The notes beneath the pieces are model-generated. The model made no database searches. It was given only the letters and a program-made list of their open reading frames with translations, and had not been told where the DNA came from. Source: JAGXTF01 sp044224315 (GTDB lineage: Bacteria > Bacteroidota > Bacteroidia > NS11-12g > UBA955). From it: a DNA stretch of 64,000 bases. The stretch is taken from the NCBI GenBank assembly GCA_044224315.1, contig JBGAKR010000005.1:62001-126000 (forward strand), read 5' to 3'. Numbering within the stretch: the stretch's first letter is position 1; each line of letters starts with the position of its first letter. Position numbers and translations under genes: made by a program. Of this stretch, positions 34,351 through 43,437 are shown piece by piece.

Positions 34351-35373
34351 TTATCCTCCGATGGCTATCATGCTTCTGTTTTGCAAATCTTCGGCCTTGA
34401 TTTCCAAATAATTTTCATCGAATTGCCCACCTAATTTTTCCTTTTTTAATTTTACATTTTCAATTATCAGGGGGGCAATATTTTGTTGATTTCTCAGGGC
34501 ACCCAGTATATCGGTTTCACCCGCAGAAAATAAGCAATTCTTTAGTTTCCCATCTGCAGTTAAACGCATACGATTGCAATCGCCACAAAAGGGATGCGAC
34601 ATGGTGCTAATAACGGCAAAAGTTCCTTTGGCTTCCTTGATAAAAAATTTGGAGGCCGTTGCATTTTTTTCTTTAATAAGTGGAATGAATTCATATTGAG
34701 TGGCAATTCTATCCAGTATTTCCTGCAATGGAAAAACCTTATCGCCATGCCAGGTGTTGCCTGCAAAAGGCATAAATTCTATAAAACGAATATGCACGGG
34801 CTCATTTACGGACCATTTCACAAAGTCAATGATTTCATCATCGTTTACCCCGCGCATTACTACCATGTTTACTTTTACATGAAAACCGTTTTGCAGAAGG
34901 AGATTGATATTTTCCTTTACTTTATCAAAAAGGTTGCGGCGTGTAAGCAGGTAAAAACGGTCCGAATCCAGCGTATCCAAACTTATGTTTAAAGAACGGA
35001 TGCCAGCTTCTTTGAATGTATCGATGAATTCATTGGCGCGGATGCCATTGGTGGTAATGGTAAGTTCAACCGGGAGCTGGGCCAGATTATGGATAATTTC
35101 CCGGGCCTCTTTGCGCACCAGGGGCTCGCCTCCGGTAAGTCGGATTTTGTTTACACCCAGATTTACAAAGGTTTCAGATATTTGTTGGATTTCATTTACC
35201 GACATCAGGTTTTCGCGGGTGGTGCATGAAATATCCTCCTCGGGCATGCAGTAAAAGCAGCGCAGGTTGCAGTTGTCTGTAAGCGAAATGCGCAGATAAT
35301 TATGAACCCGTTGAAATGAATCGGTAAGCAAAGTGAAATGCAAATTAAACCAAGGAGAAGCAAATACCTGCAA
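34351..35373 (-). CDS. moaA: GTP 3',8-cyclase (radical SAM)
   Basis: The 340-residue protein has the radical SAM cluster C-N-L-R-C-F-Y-C and the second, C-terminal cluster C-G-D-C-N-R plus a later K-N-C-L-F-S. It also has I-R-L-T-G-G-E-P-L-V-R-K and the C-terminal Gly-Gly (A-I-G-G) needed for activity. It converts GTP to the 3',8-cyclic intermediate, the first step of molybdopterin synthesis. The ATG at 35373 gives 14 residues more than most relatives; the conserved block begins T-D-S-F-Q-R-V-H-N-Y-L-R, so a TTG start at 35331 is a real alternative. It is the first gene of the operon and is divergent from corA. Confidence 0.95.
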   Translation of the reverse strand: MQVFASPWFNLHFTLLTDSFQRVHNYLRISLTDNCNLRCFYCMPEEDISCTTRENLMSVNEIQQISETFVNLGVNKIRLTGGEPLVRKEAREIIHNLAQLPVELTITTNGIRANEFIDTFKEAGIRSLNISLDTLDSDRFYLLTRRNLFDKVKENINLLLQNGFHVKVNMVVMRGVNDDEIIDFVKWSVNEPVHIRFIEFMPFAGNTWHGDKVFPLQEILDRIATQYEFIPLIKEKNATASKFFIKEAKGTFAVISTMSHPFCGDCNRMRLTADGKLKNCLFSAGETDILGALRNQQNIAPLIIENVKLKKEKLGGQFDENYLEIKAEDLQNRSMIAIGG

Positions 35374-35389
35374 AAGTGAAAAAAAACCT

Positions 35390-35397
35390 TACCTTTG
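35390..35397 (+). promoter_or_regulatory. Candidate -7 element for corA (TACCTTTG)
   Basis: TACCTTTG followed by CA is the common Bacteroidota housekeeping form of TAnnTTTG and stands 42 bases before the corA ATG. It lies on the plus strand between the divergent moaA and corA genes. Confidence 0.55.
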
Positions 35398-35438
35398 CAC
35401 CCCGATAATGGAAGGCGACAGTCGATCCCGATATTCAT

Positions 35439-36389
35439 ATGCTGAGGGTATTCTTCAAACGGCAGAACCGTGTGCACAAAATACAGGCACTCTCTCAACT
35501 TGAGAGCCTGGAGAATATTATCTGGATTGACCTTCAAAACCCAAGCCCCGCCGAGATCAAAGATGTTGAGGCCCATTTCGAATTTAAATTCCAAAGCCGG
35601 CAAGAACAATTAGAGATTGAGAGCTCATCGCGTTATTTCGAAACCGATGATGAGATTATTGCCAATAGTAACTTTCTTAAATTCGATTCATCGGGCGAAG
35701 GTTTTGTGTCTAGTGCGGTTTCCTTCATTTTGCAAGACGACATTATCTTTACCTATCGCGATTCTGATCTGGTATCGTTTGCCGAGTGTGTAAAGAAAAT
35801 TAAAGCGGGTAGAAGCATTTTCCATACCGGCAAGCAAATACTTACCACCCTGCTCGAGACGGATGTAGACAATGATGCCGATCTTTTGGAAAGCCTCGGT
35901 CGCCAGGTAGGTGTATTGAGCCGAGAAATGGCCTTTAACCGCAATCCGGATGAGAAAATCATTTTTCAAATCAGCCGTTTGCAGGAGCTTACCATGCTGC
36001 TTCGCCAAAACGTGATTGACAAACAGCGCGTACTATCTGCCATCATTAAAAGCAAGGAGTTTGAAGGCGATGAATACGAACGATTGCGTATAGTTATCAA
36101 AGATATTAATTCGTTAATCGACCATACCAATTTTAATTTCGAAAGATTGGAGTACTTGCAGAATACTTTTATGGGTTTGATTAACATTGAACAGAATAAA
36201 ATCATTAAAATATTCACGGTAGCATCTGTAATATTTATGCCGCCCACCCTAATTGCCAGTATTTATGGTATGAATTTTCATTTTATGCCTGAATTAACCT
36301 GGGATTATGGATATTTCTTTGCCATTGGATTAATGGTGGTTTCATCTGTTGTTACCCTGTATTTCTTTAAACGCAGAAACTGGATTTAA
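35439..36389 (+). CDS. corA: CorA family divalent cation transporter
   Basis: The 316-residue protein has the CorA layout: a cytoplasmic alpha/beta N-terminal domain with long helices, and two C-terminal membrane segments preceded by the Y-G-M-N signature of the pore (A-S-I-Y-G-M-N-F-H-F). The end is Y-F-F-K-R-R-N-W-I, a typical basic cytoplasmic tail. It takes up Mg2+, possibly also Co2+ or Ni2+. The start ATG at 35439 gives a normal length. The small hypothetical gene downstream begins four bases after its stop and is probably co-transcribed. Confidence 0.93.
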   Translation: MLRVFFKRQNRVHKIQALSQLESLENIIWIDLQNPSPAEIKDVEAHFEFKFQSRQEQLEIESSSRYFETDDEIIANSNFLKFDSSGEGFVSSAVSFILQDDIIFTYRDSDLVSFAECVKKIKAGRSIFHTGKQILTTLLETDVDNDADLLESLGRQVGVLSREMAFNRNPDEKIIFQISRLQELTMLLRQNVIDKQRVLSAIIKSKEFEGDEYERLRIVIKDINSLIDHTNFNFERLEYLQNTFMGLINIEQNKIIKIFTVASVIFMPPTLIASIYGMNFHFMPELTWDYGYFFAIGLMVVSSVVTLYFFKRRNWI

Positions 36390-36392
36390 CCC

Positions 36393-36854
36393 ATGCAATT
36401 ACTGGCTATATTATCGGTATTCATTTTCAGCACCGAATCGGATGTGCGGGCCATGTATATTAAAGCCCTGGATAATTCAAGCATTGCCGACAAGCTGGTA
36501 TCTACCTGCGAACCTAAAAAGAAAATACCTTTTTATAGGGCATACTATGCCTGCGGGTTGGGATTTCAGGCCAAACACAGTTGGAACCCTGCAACCAAAC
36601 TAAGCAAAGCCAAGGATGCCGCAACGGAATTAAACACCGCCGTATCATTGGCCAGCAATGATTTTGAAGTGCGGTTTTTAAGGTTTAGTTACGAGGCCAA
36701 AGTTCCCGCCATAGTAGGGATTACGAAACATACTTCCGATGACAAAAAATGGTTGTTATCGCATTTAAATCGCAGCCATCCCATGTGGAGCACAATGAAG
36801 AAATTTCTCAAAAACTGCGAATTACTTACCCAAAAAGAAAAGGATTCCCTTTAA
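36393..36854 (+). CDS. Small exported hypothetical protein
   Basis: The 153-residue product has a short hydrophobic start (M-Q-L-L-A-I-L-S-V-F-I-F-S) that may be a signal peptide, and then a helical, lysine-rich body with C-E-P-K-K-K, A-C-G-L-G-F-Q-A-K and a C-terminal P-M-W-S-T-M-K-K-F-L-K. I recognise no family. The reading frame follows corA with four bases between, which supports it as a real co-transcribed gene. Confidence 0.65.
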   Translation: MQLLAILSVFIFSTESDVRAMYIKALDNSSIADKLVSTCEPKKKIPFYRAYYACGLGFQAKHSWNPATKLSKAKDAATELNTAVSLASNDFEVRFLRFSYEAKVPAIVGITKHTSDDKKWLLSHLNRSHPMWSTMKKFLKNCELLTQKEKDSL

Positions 36855-36881
36855 AACAAGCAAATCTAATTTAAAATCTGC

Positions 36882-37973
36882 TTATTTTTTTTCTGTTTTA
36901 TTCCAATCCGACCACAATTTAAATGCGGGTCTTTTCCATCCGTTTTCATCCTCAAACCCTGTATTCTGCCATAGCGAAAAAAATTCAAGATAGGCACCAA
37001 TGGCTTTCAGGGTGCGGGTTCCGGCATCGTAATCGCGGTGGCAAAACCATACCATCAATTGACAATTGCGTCGATTGGCCAGGGTAAATATCTGGTTGAG
37101 GTATTTATACTGCCATTCGGGCAACCCTCTTTTAGAGATCCCTGTTTGGGGCATATATAAATCCTGGGCTATGTAACCGGTTTCGGCAAAACACCAGGGT
37201 TTATTTGCCAAATCTATGTACGATTCGAGCAGATTTTTTTCTATTAAATCAGGGTCGGTGCTGCCCAATGTAGTGCTGCCAATGGAAGAATATGGATAGC
37301 AGCTAATCCCTGTCCAGTCGCCAATATCGGCCAAGGCAGATGCATTGGTTTTAAAACCGGGTTCGGGCACTACCATTACACTAATAAAAATAGGCAGTGA
37401 CGGAAATTCGGACTTCAATTTTGAATAAACGCGTTTTAAAAATATTTTATATTTTGCAAAATTGGTAGTATCCCAATCTTTGCTATTGCTTTCAACACCA
37501 AAATTGATAAATGATGCATTAAATTCATGGGCCATTCGGCTCACAAAACGTGCGTAGGCCGTGGCAACCATGGTATCATCAAATGGTTTGGCCACCCAAT
37601 CCACGCCTTTATCATTTTCATTTTTTCCCCGGTAATATCCGGCCTTTTCCTTACGACTAAAGGCAAGCGGTGCCACACTTAAAAGTACTTTTTTACCCGC
37701 AGGTGTTTTGGCAATTCTTTCATCCAGATTTTTGCGCAATTCTGAAGGCCAGGGCAGGTTATCATAGGCCTCCTGCCAAGGGATTCCGTCGTCGAAATGA
37801 TGGCTCACTGCATCACAATTCTGATGAATAAAATTGTATGCCTGATTCACTCCATCCTTATTAAAATCATAGGGCCACGGAGTAACAGCCATGTAAAAAG
37901 TACGAGAATCGATTTGTGCTTTTTTACAGGCACTTAATACAAGCAAAGGCAATATAAACCGCAGCCACTTCAT
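36882..37973 (-). CDS. Lipoprotein with a TIM-barrel glycoside-hydrolase-like domain
   Basis: The 363-residue product begins with a lipoprotein signal (F-I-L-P-L-L-V-L-S-A-C-K), so Cys 16 should be lipidated. The rest reads as an (alpha/beta)8 barrel similar to glycoside hydrolase clan A: A-V-T-P-W-P-Y-D-F near the first strand, N-F-G-V-E-S-N near the fourth (a Glu that could be acid/base), and W-C-F-A-E-T-G-Y near the seventh (a second Glu that could be nucleophile). This pair of Glu after strands 4 and 7 is the clan A rule. I cannot assign a GH family or substrate. The ATG overlaps the stop of the upstream gene at 37970 by four bases. Confidence 0.7.
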   Translation of the reverse strand: MKWLRFILPLLVLSACKKAQIDSRTFYMAVTPWPYDFNKDGVNQAYNFIHQNCDAVSHHFDDGIPWQEAYDNLPWPSELRKNLDERIAKTPAGKKVLLSVAPLAFSRKEKAGYYRGKNENDKGVDWVAKPFDDTMVATAYARFVSRMAHEFNASFINFGVESNSKDWDTTNFAKYKIFLKRVYSKLKSEFPSLPIFISVMVVPEPGFKTNASALADIGDWTGISCYPYSSIGSTTLGSTDPDLIEKNLLESYIDLANKPWCFAETGYIAQDLYMPQTGISKRGLPEWQYKYLNQIFTLANRRNCQLMVWFCHRDYDAGTRTLKAIGAYLEFFSLWQNTGFEDENGWKRPAFKLWSDWNKTEKK

Positions 37974-38410
37974 TTTTTGCCGAAATGGTATACCACGCCA
38001 AAATGGCCTTTGATACTGGCCTGAAAAACACCGGTACCAAATAAATCAAAACGCGGACAAGCCTCTGCCACCAATACCAGATTGGGACTAATCGGTTTCA
38101 ATCGGGCTTCAATTCCAATGGGAACCACTACCCCGGGCACTATGAAGAAAAAACTCATGCCTACACCACTGTATACCCTTACCGAAGAATCGAGCATGGA
38201 TTTGCGGCGCCAAATGCGCGAAAACTCCACATCGGGTGTAATCAAAGTAGCACCGCCCAAATAACCACCCGCTTTTAAATCCCAAAAACCGCGTTTATTA
38301 AGGTTGCTGCGGTAACCCAGTTTGTTTTCAAAGGGATAAATACCCAGTCCGGTTTGTGCTTTGCAAATGCATGCAGCAATGCAAAATGCCATGAGGAAAA
38401 TGTATTTCAC
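37970..38410 (-). CDS. Small outer-membrane-like hypothetical protein
   Basis: I begin at GTG 38410, which gives V-K-Y-I-F-L-M-A-F-C-I-A-A-C-I-C-K-A-Q, a good signal peptide; an ATG at 38470 would add 20 odd residues. The 146-residue product has beta-strand-rich sequence (G-V-G-M-S-F-F-F-I-V-P-G-V-V-V-P) and ends with G-H-F-G-V-V-Y-H-F-G-K-K, which is like a small barrel protein. The overlap with the lipoprotein gene downstream (ATGA) shows a two-gene operon. Function unknown. Confidence 0.65.
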   Translation of the reverse strand: MKYIFLMAFCIAACICKAQTGLGIYPFENKLGYRSNLNKRGFWDLKAGGYLGGATLITPDVEFSRIWRRKSMLDSSVRVYSGVGMSFFFIVPGVVVPIGIEARLKPISPNLVLVAEACPRFDLFGTGVFQASIKGHFGVVYHFGKK

Positions 38411-38472
38411 AAAACGAAAATAATCAAAATAAAATACTAGAGCAAGGGGCATCAAACCGCGACAAAACAAAA

Positions 38473-38501
38473 TTGAAATCCCATAATGCCCTCTATATTT
38501 G
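38473..38501 (+). promoter_or_regulatory. Candidate Bacteroidota promoter (TTG / TATATTTG)
   Basis: TTG at 38473-38475, an 18-base spacer and TATATTTG at 38494-38501 fit the Bacteroidota consensus. The downstream ATG lies only six bases further, so the mRNA would be nearly leaderless. Confidence 0.55.
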
Positions 38502-38507
38502 CAATAG

Positions 38508-39164
38508 ATGAAAGTAATTGTAACCGGTGTAACCGGAATGGTAGGCGAAGGGGTAATGTACGAATGCCTGAATCACCCGGATATTTCCGAAATTTTGGTA
38601 ATTGGTCGCAAATCTTGCGGGTATACCCATTCAAAAATCAAGGAATTATTGGTTGATGATTTTTTTGAATTGTCCAAAATAGAAAATGAAATGATAGGAT
38701 ACGATGCTTGTTTCTTTTGTTTAGGCGTAACTTCGGTTGGCAAAAAAGAACCCGAATACTATCATTTAACTTATGAACTCACCCTCAATTTTGCCAATAC
38801 TTTATGCCGTTTAAATCAGCAAATGACATTTTGCTACATTTCAGGTGCCGGCACAGATAGCACTGAAAAAGGGAAAAGCATGTGGGCACGGGTGAAAGGA
38901 AAAACCGAAAATGACCTGATGAAATTACCCTTTAATCAGGTTTACAATTTTCGTCCCGGCATAATTTCACCCACACGTGGATTAAAAAACACGCACAAAG
39001 CTTATAAATTTCTGTTTTTTTTAATTCCGGTTTTTAACGCCATTACTCCTAAATATATTTCCAGCTTAAAACAATTGGGACAAGCCATGATTAAAAGTTT
39101 AACCCTGGGCTATGAAAAGCAGATTTTAGAGGTAAATGATATAAAAATATTGGCGGCTAAATAA
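38508..39164 (+). CDS. NAD(P)-binding SDR-type epimerase/dehydrogenase-like protein
   Basis: The 218-residue protein starts M-K-V-I-V-T-G-V-T-G-M-V-G-E-G-V, a Rossmann motif of the extended/atypical SDR type, and later has F-C-Y-I-S-G-A-G-T-D-S and R-P-G-I-I-S-P. The usual YxxxK catalytic pair is not clear, which fits the NmrA/HTATIP2-like atypical group. Substrate unknown. The stop abuts the convergent LamG gene. Confidence 0.8.
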   Translation: MKVIVTGVTGMVGEGVMYECLNHPDISEILVIGRKSCGYTHSKIKELLVDDFFELSKIENEMIGYDACFFCLGVTSVGKKEPEYYHLTYELTLNFANTLCRLNQQMTFCYISGAGTDSTEKGKSMWARVKGKTENDLMKLPFNQVYNFRPGIISPTRGLKNTHKAYKFLFFLIPVFNAITPKYISSLKQLGQAMIKSLTLGYEKQILEVNDIKILAAK

Positions 39165-41303
39165 TTATTCAACCACCAAGTATTCAGCAAAATTTGCTTC
39201 TGAATTTAATATTTTTACTAAATAAATTCCTTTGGGAAGCAATGCATTTACAGTGATTTTTGATTGATTTTTCACTGCTAATTCATACACTTTTTTACCT
39301 GTAATTTCACTAATTACCAGCAACCCGTTTTGCACCATAGCGGGCAGATCCACCACAAATTCACCCGCATTCGGATTGGGGTATATTTTCAAGGATTGAA
39401 TGTTGGGATTATTTTTCAAACCAGCTGATACAACCGACACACAGGCCGAAGTATCCCTGCACCCGCTATCGGTTACTTCTACTGCATAATCGGCATTTAC
39501 AGTGGCGGTAAAAACCTTTCCGGTGGCCCCCGAAACAGGCATTTTCAGCAGGGTACAATTCAGCCATTGGTAGGTGCCCGAATTACTAAGTGAAGTGAGT
39601 ACTGTACTGGCCTGGGTAATTCCATTATTTAGTTTTATAATGGTTAAATTCACGGTAATGATACTATCACATCCCTGCTTATTTACCAGTGTATCTTTAT
39701 ACACACCCGATTTTCGCCAAATTGCCTTTCCATCAGGGCTAAGCGCATAACGACAAGCGGTGCGGCTTATGGTAGAAAATGTGGTATTTTTAATGGTAAG
39801 ATTTATTTTAATTACACTATCGCAATTCAAATAATTGGGGATTGTATCAAAATAGGAACCCGATTTAGTCCAGGTATATTTACCACTTGGGCTGGCATAT
39901 GAATTACAGGACACGCGTGTTATGGTGGCTGCACTGGTGGTTAAACTCACATTCACCGTTATAAAACTATCGCAACCCCTATGATTCACAATTGTATCAT
40001 AATAAGTACCTGCTTTTTTCCAAATATATTTACCACTGGGACTGGTATACCCCCTGCAGGTTTTTACATTCAGGGTTGAGGTTGTGGGCGGCAGAATGGT
40101 GAGATATATGGCGATTACACTATCGCAACCGCGGAAATTTTTCAGGGTATCGCTGTATACACCCGTCTGATTTAAGGTTTTTTTACCGCTGGGAACCACA
40201 TAATTTTTGCATACTTCGGGGTAAATTGTATCGCGGCTTCCACCTATGCGCAAATCAATGGTAATTACACTATCACATTTGGCCGCATTCACCAGGTAAT
40301 CGGTATAAACACCAGATTGGGTCCAGTTGTACACTCCGCTTGGGCTTACATAATTGGTACATGCGTAAACTTTAATAGATTTACTGGTAGATTTTTTAAT
40401 GGTAAGGTAGTAAGTAATTGCACTATCGCAACCCATGGTGGTAGGAATGGTATCGTGATATACACCTGAACTGAACCATTTATACTTTCCACTGGGACTA
40501 AAAAAACGGTCGCAACGCACAACGGTATCATTTGCGTTGGTAACTGCCTTATAGTAAGACTGACCTTTCAACCAATTGGATGCTGTACTGGTTAAAGCAA
40601 AAGCGGTAAGTGTGCCAGTATTTTTATATCCGCTGTAATCGGTAACTGTTTTTACCGTGCTATTATTCAAGCCTGCTTTCCCCTGGTTAAATTTATAATA
40701 GGCCCGCAAACCTGAAGTTTTGCTGCAAATTTCGTTGTATCGGCCATTGCTGATTTCATTGGCACTTCGGCATATACTCCATACCCTTACTTCATCAATC
40801 ATGCCCTGGTAAAAACGGGTATAGGATGAGTGAGCCCCCAAAATAAGGGGGGTGGATGAAGATACACTTATGCTGCCATTATACGAAAGCGAATCCACAG
40901 CGGCGCCATTGAGATATACCCGCATTTTATTTCCGTCATATGTACCGGCTATATGCTGCCATGTATTTAGAGACAATAAAACCCCGGTAGTGATTTCGTG
41001 CCAGGTACCATCACCCAGAGCAAAATTGAGTTTACCACCGGCACCCACCCGCAGCATATACCCATAATTGCTGGTGTTATATTCTTTACAAATCACATTG
41101 CCATCATAGGCATTGGTTTTCCATGCGGTAGGATATATCCATGCTTCCAGCGTAATGGCTTTGCCTTTTATCTGCACAGAGGTGTCGTTGCCGCAATCTA
41201 CTTTGTCGTCGGTACCGTCAAAATCAAGGGCATTTTGCGCCCTGGCTTGACAAACAAATGCACCAAGGGTGAGAACAAACAGCAATCGCAGCGTTTTATG
41301 CAT
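39165..41303 (-). CDS. LamG-domain surface protein with six Cys-repeats and T9SS sorting domain
   Basis: The 712-residue protein has a signal peptide (ends A-R-A-Q), a concanavalin/LamG-like domain at about 25-205 (L-D-F-D-G-T-D-D-K-V-D-C-G, L-E-A-W-I-Y-P, G-M-I-D-E-V-R-V-W), and then six copies of a repeat of about 55 residues. Each repeat reads C-x-x-Y-x-S-P-S-G-K-Y-x-W followed by a G-x-Y-x-D-T-I segment and C-D-S-x-I-T-x-x-L-T-I. A T9SS type A domain closes the protein (I-Y-P-N-P-N-A-G-E-F to L-V-V-E). The two cysteines per repeat could form a disulfide. It is likely a surface adhesin or glycan-binding protein. Confidence 0.85.
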   Translation of the reverse strand: MHKTLRLLFVLTLGAFVCQARAQNALDFDGTDDKVDCGNDTSVQIKGKAITLEAWIYPTAWKTNAYDGNVICKEYNTSNYGYMLRVGAGGKLNFALGDGTWHEITTGVLLSLNTWQHIAGTYDGNKMRVYLNGAAVDSLSYNGSISVSSSTPLILGAHSSYTRFYQGMIDEVRVWSICRSANEISNGRYNEICSKTSGLRAYYKFNQGKAGLNNSTVKTVTDYSGYKNTGTLTAFALTSTASNWLKGQSYYKAVTNANDTVVRCDRFFSPSGKYKWFSSGVYHDTIPTTMGCDSAITYYLTIKKSTSKSIKVYACTNYVSPSGVYNWTQSGVYTDYLVNAAKCDSVITIDLRIGGSRDTIYPEVCKNYVVPSGKKTLNQTGVYSDTLKNFRGCDSVIAIYLTILPPTTSTLNVKTCRGYTSPSGKYIWKKAGTYYDTIVNHRGCDSFITVNVSLTTSAATITRVSCNSYASPSGKYTWTKSGSYFDTIPNYLNCDSVIKINLTIKNTTFSTISRTACRYALSPDGKAIWRKSGVYKDTLVNKQGCDSIITVNLTIIKLNNGITQASTVLTSLSNSGTYQWLNCTLLKMPVSGATGKVFTATVNADYAVEVTDSGCRDTSACVSVVSAGLKNNPNIQSLKIYPNPNAGEFVVDLPAMVQNGLLVISEITGKKVYELAVKNQSKITVNALLPKGIYLVKILNSEANFAEYLVVE

Positions 41304-41436
41304 GGTTTTATTGGATTAATAGAAAAGCGAATTTAAGGGTTTCTCCTAAATTTCAAAAAATCAAAGCCCTGCAATTCAAAAATCTGTAATGACATTTATT
41401 TGACATGTTCAAATCATAAATATCGTTTTAAGACCC

Positions 41437-42066
41437 ATGAAGTATCTTTTAACAATTCCACTTTTAATGGCCTTTTTTATTTCCTGTAAGAAAAAAATAA
41501 AACCTGTAGCTTCAACACCCGAAAGTGCAAGCACCTACCTACCGGGAAACCCTGGCAGTTACTGGATTTTTCAATACTACCGTATCCATGGAGATTCTGA
41601 AACGCTAGAAAACACAACCGATAGTGTGTGGCAAGAAGCAGATGAAATGTATATGGGTAAAATTTATAAACGATTCAATTCCAAATCTGGTTTATTTCAT
41701 TCACACCTGCGCGATTCCGGACAATTTCTTTTAAACACAGACCGTGCCGTAATGACCACCGAAAACAGTCGCAAACCTATTTATTTTTCTAACACTAATT
41801 TTCCTACATTTTTCAGCCAATTCGAGATTACAAGTTATAAATGGGGCATGCAAAATATTGAAACCCCTTATGGTAAATTGTTTACCCATTTTATTTCAGA
41901 TAGCATCCGTTTTAAGTTGAAAGATGATTCCGTTCAATTCCAGGGATCCACTTATAGAGCATATGCCAAAGGCATTGGCTGTGTAATGTATGAAGTACAA
42001 TATGTAAGTGGAGTGCCCAGTAAAACAAAATTGCGGTATAAATTAATCAGGTATAAATTAAAATAA
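41437..42066 (+). CDS. Hypothetical lipoprotein
   Basis: The 209-residue product begins M-K-Y-L-L-T-I-P-L-L-M-A-F-F-I-S-C-K-K-K, a lipoprotein signal with Cys 17, and is followed by a linker and a beta-rich domain. I see Y-L-P-G-N-P-G-S-Y-W-I-F-Q-Y-Y at about 37-51 and no catalytic motif. It should be anchored in a membrane facing the periplasm or outside. Function unknown. A strong terminator follows. Confidence 0.75.
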   Translation: MKYLLTIPLLMAFFISCKKKIKPVASTPESASTYLPGNPGSYWIFQYYRIHGDSETLENTTDSVWQEADEMYMGKIYKRFNSKSGLFHSHLRDSGQFLLNTDRAVMTTENSRKPIYFSNTNFPTFFSQFEITSYKWGMQNIETPYGKLFTHFISDSIRFKLKDDSVQFQGSTYRAYAKGIGCVMYEVQYVSGVPSKTKLRYKLIRYKLK

Positions 42067-42097
42067 AAAAAAGCGGCTTTTGGCCGCTTTTTTTTAT
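42066..42097. terminator. Bidirectional intrinsic terminator
   Basis: The stem AAAGCGGC / GCCGCTTT with loop TTTTG has an A-run before and a T-run after, between the convergent lipoprotein gene (plus) and pgk (minus). Confidence 0.87.
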
Positions 42098-42111
42098 TTT
42101 ATAATTTTGTT

Positions 42112-43314
42112 TCAAGCATTGGGCTGGCCTAGTATAGCAGCTATGCCGGGCAATACTCTGCCTTCAAAATACTCAAGCAATGCACCACCCCCGGTGGATA
42201 CATAACTTACTTTATTTTCATATCCGAATTTATGCACGGCAGCAGCACTATCTCCTCCTCCAATGAGGCTGAATGCACCATTATCAGTTGCAGTAGCTAC
42301 TGCTTCAGCAACAGATTTAGTTCCATTTTCAAATTTCTCCATTTCAAAAACACCCATGGGACCGTTCCATAAAATGGTTTTAGAATTAAGCAATACCTGG
42401 GTATTTTCTGCTACAGCGTTGGTTCCGATGTCCAAGCCCATCCAACCATCCGGAATAGCATTGCTTGGACTATTTTGGGTATTGGCATCGGCGGCAAATT
42501 TATCAGCACAAACGCTGTCGGCTGGCAGGCATATTTTAACCCCTTTGGCTTCGGCCTTTTTCAGAATTTCAATGCAGGTTTCAAGGCGTTCGTTTTCGCA
42601 CAATGAGTTTCCAATATTTCCGCCCTGGGCTTTAAAGAAAGTATAAGCCATACCTCCGCCAATGATGATATTATCGGCCACATTCAGCAGATTTTCAACT
42701 ATTAAAATCTTATCAGAAACTTTAGCTCCACCCACGATGGCAGTAAACGGACGCTGGGGACTGCGCATTACCTTATCGGCATTTTCTACCTCTCTGGCCA
42801 TCACATAACCAAAAGCTCTTTTGCCCGGAAAAAACTCAGCAATTACTGCGGTGCTGGCATGGGCACGGTGGGCGGTACCAAATGCATCATTGACATAAAA
42901 AGTACCCATTGCGGCCAATTTTGAGGCAAAATCACGGTCGCCTTTTTCTTCTTCTTTGTAAAAACGAAGGTTTTCAAGCATCAATACTTCACCTCCCTTT
43001 AGGTTTTGGGCTAAATTTTTCGCCTCATCGCTTATACAATCAGTCGCAAACTGAATAGGAGTACCCAACAATTTACCCAGGTGGGCTACAATATGCTTCA
43101 ATGAATACTTATCTGTAGGGCCTTCTTTGGGGCGACCCAGGTGCGACATGATAATCACAGCGCCTCCATCCTTCAGTATTTTTTGAATTGTAGGAACAGC
43201 TGCGGTCATGCGCGAATCATCGGTAATATTAAATTCGCTGTCCAGCGGAACATTAAAATCCACGCGAATCAGCACTTTTTCATTCTGAAATGAGAATTGG
43301 TCTACGGTAATCAT
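42112..43314 (-). CDS. pgk: Phosphoglycerate kinase
   Basis: The 400-residue enzyme has PGK landmarks: I-R-V-D-F-N-V-P-L near residue 20, M-S-H-L-G-R-P-K, V-G-G-A-K-V-S-D-K, W-N-G-P-M-G-V-F-E and the C-terminal G-G-G-D-S-A-A-A and S-T-G-G-G-A. It makes ATP from 1,3-bisphosphoglycerate in glycolysis. A candidate promoter lies just upstream. Confidence 0.97.
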   Translation of the reverse strand: MITVDQFSFQNEKVLIRVDFNVPLDSEFNITDDSRMTAAVPTIQKILKDGGAVIIMSHLGRPKEGPTDKYSLKHIVAHLGKLLGTPIQFATDCISDEAKNLAQNLKGGEVLMLENLRFYKEEEKGDRDFASKLAAMGTFYVNDAFGTAHRAHASTAVIAEFFPGKRAFGYVMAREVENADKVMRSPQRPFTAIVGGAKVSDKILIVENLLNVADNIIIGGGMAYTFFKAQGGNIGNSLCENERLETCIEILKKAEAKGVKICLPADSVCADKFAADANTQNSPSNAIPDGWMGLDIGTNAVAENTQVLLNSKTILWNGPMGVFEMEKFENGTKSVAEAVATATDNGAFSLIGGGDSAAAVHKFGYENKVSYVSTGGGALLEYFEGRVLPGIAAILGQPNA

Positions 43315-43322
43315 ACGGGGTG

Positions 43323-43330
43323 CAAAGTTA
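43323..43330 (-). promoter_or_regulatory. Candidate -7 element for pgk (TAACTTTG)
   Basis: On the minus strand, TAACTTTG followed by CA fits TAnnTTTG and lies eight bases before the pgk ATG. No convincing -33 TTG is at the right distance. Confidence 0.5.
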
Positions 43331-43437
43331 CCCTTTCGAACTAAAAATTTGCATATACAATGCCTATTTTGTGCTTAACTGCTTCAAAAACAACACAAAG
43401 CGCAATATGCGGCATAGTTTTTGCCTACTAATCAGCG

